Position numbers and translations under genes: made by a program. DNA of 34,973 nt, from assembly GCA_016873315.1 (NCBI GenBank), contig VGXL01000013.1:1-34973 (forward strand). The letters are read 5' to 3'. The notes beneath the pieces were generated by a model that saw only the letters and a program-made list of their open reading frames with translations, made no database searches and was not told where the DNA came from. The number at the start of each line of letters is the position of its first letter. Positions within the stretch are counted from its first letter, which is position 1. The DNA is from Phycisphaerae bacterium (lineage in GTDB: Bacteria > Planctomycetota > Phycisphaerae > Phycisphaerales > SM1A02). Positions 14,197 through 21,897 of this stretch are shown here, piece after piece.

Positions 14197-15327
14197 ATGG
14201 CCAAGGCCTACACACCCGGACTGACCGTGAGCTCGCGCGTGCGGTACCGCGCACGGCGACTCCTTCCCCTGACCGGTCGCATCACCGTGAAGCTCGGCGA
14301 CCGCGTCAAGGCGACCGACGTCGTTGCGCAGACCGACCTCGAGGGTGACATCACGCCGATGAAGATGTCGAATCTGCTCTCGTGTGCACCGCGCGATGTG
14401 CCGGGACTGCTCTTGAAACCTGTCGGTTCGGCGATCGCGAGGGACGAGCCGATCGCACAGTCGAAGGGGATCTTCGGCATGATGAAGGTCACGGTGAAGG
14501 CGACCGCCGCCGGCACCATCGAGAGCGCCAGCGATTCGACAGGCATGGTCATGATCCGCGGCGCGGCGCAGCCCGTGCAGGTCCGCGCGTTCACCTGTGG
14601 GCGCGTCGTCGACATCCTTGGCAACGAGGGCGTGGTCGTCGAGAACGATGTCTCGCTCATCCAAGGGATCTTCGGGATCGGCGGCGAGGCGTATGGACCG
14701 ATCGCGGTCGCCTGCGCGCGGCCGGACGAGCGGCTCGAAGCCTCCTGCATCCGTCCGGAACATGCGGGGTGCATCCTCGTCGGTGGCGCACGCATGACCA
14801 TCGACGCGATTCGCCGTGCGATCGACGTCGGTGTGGCGGCGATCGTGTCGGGCGGCATCGACGATGCGGATCTGAAGGCGCTGTTGGGGCACGATCTTGG
14901 CGTGGCGATCACCGGCAGCGAACGGGTCGGCCTGACGCTGGTCGTGACGGAAGGATTCGGCGACATCGCCATGGCCGCGCGCACGCACACGCTGTTGACT
15001 TCGCATGCAGGTCACCCGGCGAGCGTGAACGGGGCCACGCAGATCCGCGCGGGCGTCATGCGCCCCGAGATCGTCATTCCGCTCGCTGACGAGGCGACCG
15101 GCGAAGTTCAGGCGGGCGGCGGAGCGACTGCTGGGGAACTCTCGATCGGCACACCTGTCCGCGTGATCCGTGACCCGTGGTTTGGCGCGCTCGGCACGGT
15201 CGCGGCGCTGCCCGAACAGCCGGCCGTGCTGGACTCCGGATCGAAGGCTCGCGTCCTCGAGGTCGCACTGGCCGACGGGCAGAGGGTCACGGTGCCACGC
15301 GCCAATGTTGAGCTGATCGCCGGATGA
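14197..15327 (+). CDS. Uncharacterised barrel-sandwich protein with KOW-like C-terminus, partner of DUF6754
   Basis: The product is 376 residues, soluble by hydropathy. The N-terminal part (about 10-50) has a lipoyl/RnfC-type barrel-sandwich rhythm, PLTGRITVKLGDRVKATDVVA. It is repeated in a second half-motif around 87-130 with KSKGIFGM-like and AAGTIESAS elements. A strongly conserved-looking core follows (IQGIFGIGGEAYGPIAV, GGIDDADLKALLGHDLGVAITG, NGATQIRAGVMRPEIVIPL). The last 60 residues (TPVRVIRDPWFGALG) look like a KOW/SH3 barrel. I recall this domain order from genes beside DUF6754 proteins in other phyla; no function is known to me. It follows the ATPase gene after 10 nt with a good ribosome site. 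Possibly a cytoplasmic scaffold docking on the membrane proteins. Confidence 0.8.
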   Translation: MAKAYTPGLTVSSRVRYRARRLLPLTGRITVKLGDRVKATDVVAQTDLEGDITPMKMSNLLSCAPRDVPGLLLKPVGSAIARDEPIAQSKGIFGMMKVTVKATAAGTIESASDSTGMVMIRGAAQPVQVRAFTCGRVVDILGNEGVVVENDVSLIQGIFGIGGEAYGPIAVACARPDERLEASCIRPEHAGCILVGGARMTIDAIRRAIDVGVAAIVSGGIDDADLKALLGHDLGVAITGSERVGLTLVVTEGFGDIAMAARTHTLLTSHAGHPASVNGATQIRAGVMRPEIVIPLADEATGEVQAGGGATAGELSIGTPVRVIRDPWFGALGTVAALPEQPAVLDSGSKARVLEVALADGQRVTVPRANVELIAG

Positions 15328-15362
15328 TGGACGGGCGCTCGGCGCACGATGGACGATCGCGT

Positions 15363-15368
15363 TAGGCT
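15363..15368 (+). promoter_or_regulatory. -10 box inside the membrane operon
   Basis: TAGGCT is followed by 6 nt and the ATG at 15375, in a 47-nt gap. The four membrane genes may thus also be made independently of the ATPase. Confidence 0.55.
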
Positions 15369-15374
15369 CCACGC

Positions 15375-16184
15375 ATGGTGCTCGGTGCCGACGCATCGTT
15401 CCTGAACCCCGACAAGCTGCTGCTCTTGGTGGTGCTTGTGGCGACGTGCGCATGCATCATTGCGAGCATGGTGTTGGCACGAGCCGGCCGCGTGCCGAAG
15501 ATTCGCCGCATTGCCGGCCTCGAGGCCGTCGAGGAAGCGGTGGGCCGCGCGACCGAGATGGGCCGGCCGATCCTGTTCGTCCCGGGCATCCAAGACATGG
15601 ACAACCCGATGACGGTCGCGGGCATCACGGTGCTCAGCCGCGTCGCGGGTACAGCCGCGCAATACGACGCCACCCTTGATGTTCCGGTGAGCCGATCGCT
15701 CGTCATGCAGGCAGCGCGCGAAAGCGTTCAGGCGGCAGCACTCCAAGCCGGTCAGCCCGATTGGTTCGACCCCGAGCGCGTTCGCTACATCACGGACGAG
15801 CAGTTCGGATACGCGGCGTACGCGGCGGGCGCGATGGCGCGTGACAAGCCTGCAGCCTGCTTCTACATGGGCTGCTTCTTCGCCGAGAGCTTGATTCTTG
15901 CGGAGAATGGCAACGCGGTTGGTGCGATTCAGATTGCTGGCACCGCGGAAACCGCGCAGCTGCCCTTCTTCGTGGCCAGTTGCGATTACACGCTGATCGG
16001 CGAGGAGTTCTTCGCAGCAAGCGCCTACCTGAGCGGGGCGCCCGACCAACTCGGCACGCTGCGTGGCCAAGACATTGCCAAGGCCTTGATCGCGTTGGTG
16101 CTCGTGGGCGGCGTGGTCATGGCCACCGTGAAGGTGTTCACGCCGAAGTCGGACCGAGCGCCGACGGCGGAGATGGCGCCATGA
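15375..16184 (+). CDS. DUF6754-type membrane protein
   Basis: The product is 269 residues. A hydrophobic segment at 14-35 and another at 235-253 flank a long central domain with ILFVPGIQDMDNPMTVAGITVL, a segment around 131-165 with YITDEQFGYAAYAAG, and ACFYMGCFFAESLILAE followed by GAIQIAGTAETAQLPFFVASCDYTLIGEE. These blocks match what I know as DUF6754, a family named only by number. The central part is partly hydrophobic and may dip into the membrane. The following gene starts within its stop codon. Biochemical role unknown; its constant company with the GlmL-like ATPase and the barrel-sandwich protein suggests a complex. Confidence 0.82.
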   Translation: MVLGADASFLNPDKLLLLVVLVATCACIIASMVLARAGRVPKIRRIAGLEAVEEAVGRATEMGRPILFVPGIQDMDNPMTVAGITVLSRVAGTAAQYDATLDVPVSRSLVMQAARESVQAAALQAGQPDWFDPERVRYITDEQFGYAAYAAGAMARDKPAACFYMGCFFAESLILAENGNAVGAIQIAGTAETAQLPFFVASCDYTLIGEEFFAASAYLSGAPDQLGTLRGQDIAKALIALVLVGGVVMATVKVFTPKSDRAPTAEMAP

Positions 16185-16876
16185 GTCGCTCGATCGCTCT
16201 GCTCATCTGCCTGCTCGGCGGACTCACCATGCTCGTGAGCCCGTTCCTGCCAATGGCCACCGAATGGTCCAACGAGGTCACGGACTGGTTCAACATCCTT
16301 GCCGCGATGGCGTTCGTGCTCGGTGGCGGCAGCCTGCTGAAGGTGCAGCTCATGCGCCTGAGCGCGCGCGGTCCCGGATGGGGCTACTCGGCCGTCACGC
16401 TCCTGGCGTTCATCGTCACACTCTGGGTCGGTCTGGGCAAGGTCGGGGTCGTTGCCGATCCATCTGCACCCACAGTGGCGTGGAGCGGCAAGCCCGACGA
16501 TGAGGGTTCGGCGTTCTGGTGGATCTATCTCTACGTGATGACGCCCATCACCTCGACGCTCTTCGCAGTGCTCGCGTTCTATGTCGCGAGCGCGGCGTTC
16601 CGCGCCTTCCGTGCCAAGAACCTCGAGGCCACGCTGCTGCTCGGCACGGCCTTCGTGATCTTGCTCGGTCGCACGTTCGCGGGCGTGGTGCTCACCGGAT
16701 GGCTGCCCGACTGGGCGAGCGGACTGCGCCTGGAAAACCTAGCCGTCACCATCATGGATGTCTTCAACACCGCCGGCAATCGCGCGATCATCATTGGGAT
16801 TGCACTCGGCGTCGCTGCGACCGGGATCCGTCTTCTGATCGGACTCGATCGCAGTTACCTCGGGGGTGACGCGTGA
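16181..16876 (+). CDS. Polytopic membrane protein (about 6 helices) of the DUF6754 operon
   Basis: The product is 231 residues, nearly all membrane. Hydrophobic segments lie at about 4-24, 36-55, 73-91, 112-143, 148-175 and 200-222. A short outside or inside loop with PSAPTVAWSGKPDDEGS separates helices 3 and 4, and FRAFRAKNLEATLLL follows helix 4. No transporter signature is recognisable. The ATG overlaps the preceding stop by 4 nt, with GGAG 8 nt upstream, and its own stop overlaps the next GTG. Clearly part of the same translation-coupled block. Function unknown. Confidence 0.75.
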   Translation: MSRSIALLICLLGGLTMLVSPFLPMATEWSNEVTDWFNILAAMAFVLGGGSLLKVQLMRLSARGPGWGYSAVTLLAFIVTLWVGLGKVGVVADPSAPTVAWSGKPDDEGSAFWWIYLYVMTPITSTLFAVLAFYVASAAFRAFRAKNLEATLLLGTAFVILLGRTFAGVVLTGWLPDWASGLRLENLAVTIMDVFNTAGNRAIIIGIALGVAATGIRLLIGLDRSYLGGDA

Positions 16877-17742
16877 GCGGCACACTGGACAGGCGGTGGA
16901 TTTACCTCGGCATGATGCTCGCCGTCGCGCTGCCGATCTTGTGGAACGGCGTCACCGGCAAGACGTTCCCTGAGTCGCCGACGCCGCCGTCGCAGGCGTG
17001 CTTCGATGCAATCGAGGCGTTGCCCGAAGGTTCGCGGGTCTTGATGAGCTTTGACTACGACCCCGCGAGCGAGGGCGAGTTGTCACCGATGGCCACATCG
17101 TTGATGCGACACCTGATGCACAAGCGACTGAAGCCGGTCGTCATTGCACTGTGGCCGCTTGGACCGACGAAGGCCGAGGAAACGATCGCGAATGTGATCA
17201 AGGGTGACTTCCCCGACCGGGTGAGCGGGAAGGACTTCGTGAACCTGGGTTTCCAGACCGGCGGCGAAGGCGTCCTCAAGGTGATCGGCACAGACTTCCG
17301 CAAGCAGTTCCCGCTCGATCGATCGGGCACACCGGTCGATCGCCTGCCGATCATGGAAGGCATCACCAAGGTCGGTGACTTCCCGCTGGTCATCACGATC
17401 AGCGCGGGCTACCCCGGCGGCAAAGAGTGGGTGCAGTATGTCTCGAGCGCGAACCCAGGCTTGGTCTTGCTCGCTGGCGTCACAGGTGTGCAAGCTTCGC
17501 AGATCTACTCGTACTACCCAGGCCAACTTCGCGGCATGCTCGCGGCGATCAAGGGTGCAGCGGAGTACGAAGCGCTGGTGAGCGCAGCGATCGACGGTGA
17601 CCGCGTGACGCCGCCTCTCTACACCGAGGCTCGCCGACGCATGGCGCCGCAACTGTTCGGACATCTTCTGCTGATCGCGCTGATCATCATCGGAAACGCC
17701 GTGTACTTCTCGCAGCGTGGACGGAAGGCGGTGGCACAATGA
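16873..17742 (+). CDS. Bitopic protein with large extramembrane domain, DUF6754 operon
   Basis: The product is 289 residues from a GTG that overlaps the previous stop. A first hydrophobic segment (about 10-28) and a last one (about 268-285) enclose a soluble alpha/beta domain. In it, VLMSFDYDPASEGELSPM (about 57-74), KPVVIALWPLGP, FVNLGFQTGGEG, YPGGKEWVQY and AGVTGVQASQIYSYYPG...MLAAIKGAAEYE stand out. The pattern of alternating strands and helices resembles a Rossmann-like or periplasmic-binding fold, but no cofactor motif is certain. A G-G-G-G-G-T stretch before the GTG may act as ribosome site. Function unknown; probably the soluble sensor or catalytic part of the membrane complex. Confidence 0.75.
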   Translation: MSGTLDRRWIYLGMMLAVALPILWNGVTGKTFPESPTPPSQACFDAIEALPEGSRVLMSFDYDPASEGELSPMATSLMRHLMHKRLKPVVIALWPLGPTKAEETIANVIKGDFPDRVSGKDFVNLGFQTGGEGVLKVIGTDFRKQFPLDRSGTPVDRLPIMEGITKVGDFPLVITISAGYPGGKEWVQYVSSANPGLVLLAGVTGVQASQIYSYYPGQLRGMLAAIKGAAEYEALVSAAIDGDRVTPPLYTEARRRMAPQLFGHLLLIALIIIGNAVYFSQRGRKAVAQ

Positions 17743-18797
17743 GCGACGCGATCATGAATGAAGCGTCGCCTCAGCAAGGCAAGTGGTGGATCGGCCTCTT
17801 CCTTGCGATCGCTGTGCTCGTGGCGATCCGCGCCAGCATTGGCGAGGGTATGGGCCGCGCCTATGTGCAGACTGACTCGACGTCGTACTCGTCCGCGACG
17901 GGCGACGATGGCCGAGTGATGTGGACGGCCGTCGCCGACGGAACGGCTGGATCCGTCACGATTGAGCGGGTGCTCTTCGCGTCAGCAGGGGAGTACCGCG
18001 CGGCTGAAGCAGCGACGCCTGGTCAGCAGGCGATCCGCATCTCGTGGGACCGAACCCTGGGACTATGGTTGGCGGCGTTCTTCACGCTGGCAATCTTCAG
18101 CTTCCTGATGGGCGACAACCCGGCCTACAAGTTCACCGAGAGCATCGTGATCGGTGTGAGCGCCGGATACTGGATGGTGGTTGGCTTCTGGGCAATGCTC
18201 GTCCCCAAGCTCGTGGCGCAACTCGCTCCGAGCATGGTCAAGGCGTGGTGCATGCCCAATCTCGATGTCAGCGCGTTCAATCCAGTCGCCCTGATCCCGC
18301 TTGGCTTGGGCATCATGCTGCTTTCGCAGCTCACGCCGCTGGGCCGCCACATCGGCCGCTGGCCGCTGGCGTTCGTGATCGGCACGTTTGCTGGCTTGAA
18401 GATGATCAGCCATGTCGAGAGCGACATCATTGAGCAGGCGCGCGCCACGATGATTCCCCTCGTTGCGTTCGGCGACGACGGATCCTTCGCACCGTGGGAT
18501 TCAGTCCGCAACATCCTCATCGTGGGCGGGGTGCTGTGCACGCTCGCGTACTTCGTCTTCAGCGTCGAACACAAGGGCGCTGTTGGCCGTGCGGCGCGGG
18601 TGGGTGTGTGGTTCCTGATGATCACCTTCGGATCGGCCTTCGGCTTCACAGTCATGGGTCGCATTGCGCTGCTCGCGGCTCGCTTTGAATTCCTCTTCAT
18701 CGATTGGCTCTGGCTCATCGATCCCAAGGGACAGCGGATGGTGGCAACCGTGTCCGCGATCGCGGGGTCTTGCTCAGCGATCCTGAACGCGATCTGA
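17739..18797 (+). CDS. Polytopic membrane protein (about 7-8 helices), last gene of the DUF6754 operon
   Basis: The product is 352 residues. A first helix (about 16-33) is followed by a polar domain of about 70 residues (34-105) that is likely extracytoplasmic. Six or seven further hydrophobic helices run to the C-terminus, including SIVIGVSAGYWMVVGFWAMLVPKLV and a final FEFLFIDWLWLID. A purine-rich site (GGAAGG) precedes the ATG, which overlaps the preceding stop by 4 nt. The last codons and the stop lie within a set of 8-bp direct repeats that may control the porin gene downstream. No family name recognised. Confidence 0.75.
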   Translation: MSDAIMNEASPQQGKWWIGLFLAIAVLVAIRASIGEGMGRAYVQTDSTSYSSATGDDGRVMWTAVADGTAGSVTIERVLFASAGEYRAAEAATPGQQAIRISWDRTLGLWLAAFFTLAIFSFLMGDNPAYKFTESIVIGVSAGYWMVVGFWAMLVPKLVAQLAPSMVKAWCMPNLDVSAFNPVALIPLGLGIMLLSQLTPLGRHIGRWPLAFVIGTFAGLKMISHVESDIIEQARATMIPLVAFGDDGSFAPWDSVRNILIVGGVLCTLAYFVFSVEHKGAVGRAARVGVWFLMITFGSAFGFTVMGRIALLAARFEFLFIDWLWLIDPKGQRMVATVSAIAGSCSAILNAI

Positions 18798-18812
18798 ACG
18801 CAACCTGAACGC
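18783..18812 (+). repeat. Three perfect 8-bp direct repeats at 11-bp period (Pho-box-like)
   Basis: CTGAACGC occurs at 18783-18790, 18794-18801 and 18805-18812, each separated by 3 nt. The 11-bp period is that of PhoB/PhoP boxes; cyanobacterial Pho boxes also use 8-bp repeats with 3-nt spacers (CTTAACCT). The repeats overlap the end of the upstream gene and lie about 65 bp before the porin -10 box. That is farther than classical PhoB sites, so the role is a hypothesis. Confidence 0.5.
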
Positions 18813-18864
18813 CGCGCCAATCCCATCACCGCGGAATGGACATGCAGGTTTAACGATCCGCGTG

Positions 18865-18893
18865 ATGGTGCCTGCCTATGCTTCATGCACCAT
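18865..18893. promoter_or_regulatory. 7-bp inverted repeat flanking the porin -10 box
   Basis: ATGGTGC (18865-18871) and GCACCAT (18887-18893) form a perfect dyad with a 15-nt centre that contains TATGCT. The right arm covers the start codon. It could be an operator or an RNA hairpin. Confidence 0.35.
18877..18882 (+). promoter_or_regulatory. -10 box of the porin gene
   Basis: TATGCT is followed by 9 nt and the ATG at 18892. Confidence 0.5.
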
Positions 18894-20292
18894 GATCCAC
18901 CTCCCCATGATCCATCTCGCGACAGTCCTCGCAGGTTTCAGCGTTGGTCTTGGCGGTGATGGCGGAGTTCAGGACGAGATCGATGCGCTGCGCGCCGATC
19001 TACGCGAATTCCAGCGGAGTCAGTCGCAGGGCACGCTCGACGCTGAGCGCGCCGCAGAGATCCGCGCGATCGTGAAAGACGCACTCTCGGACGCGGGCAC
19101 GCGCACCTCGATGCAGGATGGCCGCGGCCAGCAGGGTTTCCAAGGCGACAACTTCTACCGGCTCGATGCGTCCGGCACCGAGATCAACTCGGCCGACGGC
19201 AATTTCCGTTACCACCTGAACATCCTGATGCAGTTGCGGTTCACCTGGAATCACCGTGAGGATCTGGGTGACACCATGGGGTTCGAGAATCGCCGTGTGC
19301 GGTTCATCATGGATGGTCATGCCTTCGGCAAGGAGTGGCGCTACGCGTTGCAGGTGGCCCAATCGGCCGGGGCCTCTCCTGTGTATCTCGAAGAGGCCTG
19401 GGTCGGACGAGTGCTTTCACCCCAGCTCCAACTGAAGGTTGGGCAGTTTCGCCCCACCTTTACGCGCGAAGAACTGATGAGCGCGGCGTCGACGCTCTTC
19501 ATGGAGCACAGCGCGATCAACAACTACTTCCGGGCGGGATGGTCGCGTGGCATCGCGCTTGAGTGGGAGACCGATCAGTTTATGTGGCGCAGTGGAGTGT
19601 TCGACGGCATCACTGTGCGATCGCCGACCACGCCCGGTGGGGCTGGTTGGAACACGGGCAACACGAACAACTTGCCGTGGGACAATCCGTTGGCCATCGA
19701 CTGGGCGATCGCGAGCCGCTTCGACTGGAAGTTCGCGGGAACCTGGAAGGAACTGCGCGACTACACGCCGTGGCTCGACATGAAGGGGCAGGCCACCAAC
19801 CTTGGCGTGGCTGTTGATGCAGAACAGGCGAGTCCATCGGCACCGTTCCCTTCCGATCCGTGGATGATCGAGGTCACGGCCGATCTTCTGCACAAGCACC
19901 AGGGCTGGTCGCTCTTTGCGTTGGGCGTCTTCCGTCGCGTGCAGAGCGACCTTGGCCAGTCGAACGAATGGGGCGCACTCGTGCAGGCCAGCACGATGCT
20001 CGCCGAAAAGTTGGAGACTGGTGTTCGGTACAGCGTCGCCAACACGGGCGCGTCATCCGACCTGTCGTACCCCATGCTCAACCTCCTTGAACTGAACCTG
20101 AGCTACTACTTCCACAAGCACAGCATGAAGGTTCAGTTGGACATGGGCTACTCGTTCGATGGTCTGAGCGCGAACAAGTTCGGCAACGGTTTCGCGAACC
20201 CAAACGCCAACCTGTTGCCTGATGTCCAGCCACCGACGGGCGATGCCTCGGGGCAGATGTACGTCGCCGTCCAGTACCAAGTGCTCTTCTGA
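18892..20292 (+). CDS. OprP/OprO-like outer-membrane porin
   Basis: The product is 466 residues. A signal peptide (hydrophobic IHLATVLAGFSVGLG) is followed by a short coiled coil (about 28-70, DEIDALRADLREFQRSQSQ), as in trimeric porins with an N-terminal stalk. A beta-barrel follows, with RRVRFIMDGHAFGKEWRYALQV, LQLKVGQFRPTFTREELMS and GIALEWETDQ, blocks typical of the phosphate-selective porin O/P family. It ends in an aromatic C-terminal strand, YVAVQYQVLF, with the terminal Phe needed for outer-membrane insertion. The ATG at 18892 is preferred over 18862 because of the -10 box. The ion transported may be phosphate or polyphosphate; the upstream repeats favour this but do not prove it. Confidence 0.85.
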   Translation: MIHLPMIHLATVLAGFSVGLGGDGGVQDEIDALRADLREFQRSQSQGTLDAERAAEIRAIVKDALSDAGTRTSMQDGRGQQGFQGDNFYRLDASGTEINSADGNFRYHLNILMQLRFTWNHREDLGDTMGFENRRVRFIMDGHAFGKEWRYALQVAQSAGASPVYLEEAWVGRVLSPQLQLKVGQFRPTFTREELMSAASTLFMEHSAINNYFRAGWSRGIALEWETDQFMWRSGVFDGITVRSPTTPGGAGWNTGNTNNLPWDNPLAIDWAIASRFDWKFAGTWKELRDYTPWLDMKGQATNLGVAVDAEQASPSAPFPSDPWMIEVTADLLHKHQGWSLFALGVFRRVQSDLGQSNEWGALVQASTMLAEKLETGVRYSVANTGASSDLSYPMLNLLELNLSYYFHKHSMKVQLDMGYSFDGLSANKFGNGFANPNANLLPDVQPPTGDASGQMYVAVQYQVLF

Positions 20293-20307
20293 GCTGGGGT
20301 CGGGGCG

Positions 20308-20313
20308 TATGCT
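20308..20313 (+). promoter_or_regulatory. -10 box of zwf-pgl
   Basis: TATGCT is followed by 9 nt and the zwf ATG at 20323. Confidence 0.5.
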
Positions 20314-20322
20314 CCGGCGCCC

Positions 20323-21894
20323 ATGACGGCCGCGCCGATTGCCCCAGCGACTTCCAGCCAGCCCGCCACGACTTTGACCCAGTCGTCCGCGGGTGCCGAC
20401 CCGTGCGTGCTCCTGATCCTTGGCGCGAGCGGCGACCTGACGCATCGCAAGCTCATCCCGTCGATGTACGAGATGCACTGTCTCGGTGCACTCCATCCTT
20501 CGACGGCGATCCTCGGCATGAGCCGGACTGCGAAGACGGATGAGAGTTGGCGCGCGGAACTGCGTGCGGCTGCGCAGGCATCGGTGCAGGGCTTCGATCC
20601 AACCCGCTGGCAGTCGTTTGAAGAGCGGCTCTTCTATCACGCGGGCGATGCAGTGGATCAGGCGTCCTATCCGGCGCTCGTCGAGCGACTGAGTGCGCTG
20701 GCGAGAACACGCGCCACGCGCGACAACATCCTCTTCTACCTCTCGGTTGCTCCATCGCTCTACGAGCCGATCGTGCGTTGCATCGACGAAGCCGGCCTGG
20801 TCACCGAAGGCAAGCGATGGTGCAGCATTGATCCCAACGGCCGATCGTGGCAACGGATCGTGGTCGAGAAGCCGTTCGGGACCGACGAAGCCAGCGCGGC
20901 AAGCCTGAACCGAGCGCTCGGCAGGGTGTTCGAAGAAGACTCGACCTACCGCATCGACCACTACCTGGGCAAAGATCTGGTGCAGAGCCTGCTCGTGCTT
21001 CGATTCGCCAACAGCATCTTCGAGCCGGTGTGGAATCACCGCTACATCGACCATGTGCAGATCACGGCGGCTGAAACCGTTGGCATCGGCACGCGTGGTG
21101 GCTTCTACGAGCAAACGGGTGCGGTGCGCGACATGATCCAGAGCCACCTGATGCAGGTGCTGGCGTTCGTGGCGATGGAGCCGCCGAATCGGATGCGTGC
21201 CAACGAGATCCGAAGCGAGAAGATCAAGATCATCGGTGCGATCAGACAGACCGCCGCGTCCGAGGTCGCCACGCACGGTGCGTTTGGCCAGTACGCCGCT
21301 GGTGCTGAGCCCGCGTACGCACAGCTTCCAGGCGTCGCGCCGGGTTCAACGGTCGAGACATTCGCCGCCCTCAAGTTGCACCTGGATACTTGGCGATGGG
21401 CCGGCACGCCGTTCTACCTTCGCACTGGCAAGGCCATGCGCGCGAAGCGCACTGAGGTCGTGGTGCAGTTCAAACCACCGGCTGCGGACCTCTTCAAGGA
21501 GGTGCCGCACGGGGCCGGCGGCGTGCAGGGCAATCGTCTGGTGATTGAGATCGCACCGCGCGAGCGCGCGGAGTTGCGCTTTGAAAGCAAGATCCCAGGT
21601 CGCCGCATGGCGATCGCGCCGATTGCGATGCAAGCGGACTTTCGCAAGGAGTTCGGCGGGAATCCCATCGAGGCGTACGGGCCGCTCATCGTGGATGCCA
21701 TGCGCGGTGACCAATCGCTCTTCAAGCACCGCACCGAAGTCGAAGGCGCATGGAGCGCGGTCATGCCGTTCCTGGATGCGCGCAGTGCGCCACTGCGCGA
21801 GGGGATTGCTGGCAACTACGCGCAGGGTTCATGGGGTCCGCGCGCGGCTGACGACCTGATGCTGCGCGATGGACGGGCTTGGCACGACGGCTGA
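20323..21894 (+). CDS. zwf: Glucose-6-phosphate 1-dehydrogenase
   Basis: The product is 523 residues and oxidises glucose-6-phosphate to 6-phosphogluconolactone with NAD(P)+, the first step of the oxidative pentose phosphate pathway. The dinucleotide site LGASGDLTHRKLIP (33-46), VVEKPFG (about 182-188) and the active-site RIDHYLGK (about 210-217) are intact. Further family blocks are FANSIFEPVWN and TPFYLRTGKAM. A 26-residue Ala/Thr/Ser-rich N-terminal extension precedes the Rossmann fold. The lactonase gene follows after 3 nt, so the two consecutive reactions are encoded together. Confidence 0.97.
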   Translation: MTAAPIAPATSSQPATTLTQSSAGADPCVLLILGASGDLTHRKLIPSMYEMHCLGALHPSTAILGMSRTAKTDESWRAELRAAAQASVQGFDPTRWQSFEERLFYHAGDAVDQASYPALVERLSALARTRATRDNILFYLSVAPSLYEPIVRCIDEAGLVTEGKRWCSIDPNGRSWQRIVVEKPFGTDEASAASLNRALGRVFEEDSTYRIDHYLGKDLVQSLLVLRFANSIFEPVWNHRYIDHVQITAAETVGIGTRGGFYEQTGAVRDMIQSHLMQVLAFVAMEPPNRMRANEIRSEKIKIIGAIRQTAASEVATHGAFGQYAAGAEPAYAQLPGVAPGSTVETFAALKLHLDTWRWAGTPFYLRTGKAMRAKRTEVVVQFKPPAADLFKEVPHGAGGVQGNRLVIEIAPRERAELRFESKIPGRRMAIAPIAMQADFRKEFGGNPIEAYGPLIVDAMRGDQSLFKHRTEVEGAWSAVMPFLDARSAPLREGIAGNYAQGSWGPRAADDLMLRDGRAWHDG

Positions 21895-21897
21895 GCC

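Noticed and set aside
14356-14373. PMKMSN in the barrel-sandwich protein as a biotin or lipoyl attachment site
   Set aside because: It resembles the biotin MKM motif, but spacing from the GD.V element is too long, and homologues as I recall them lack the lysine.
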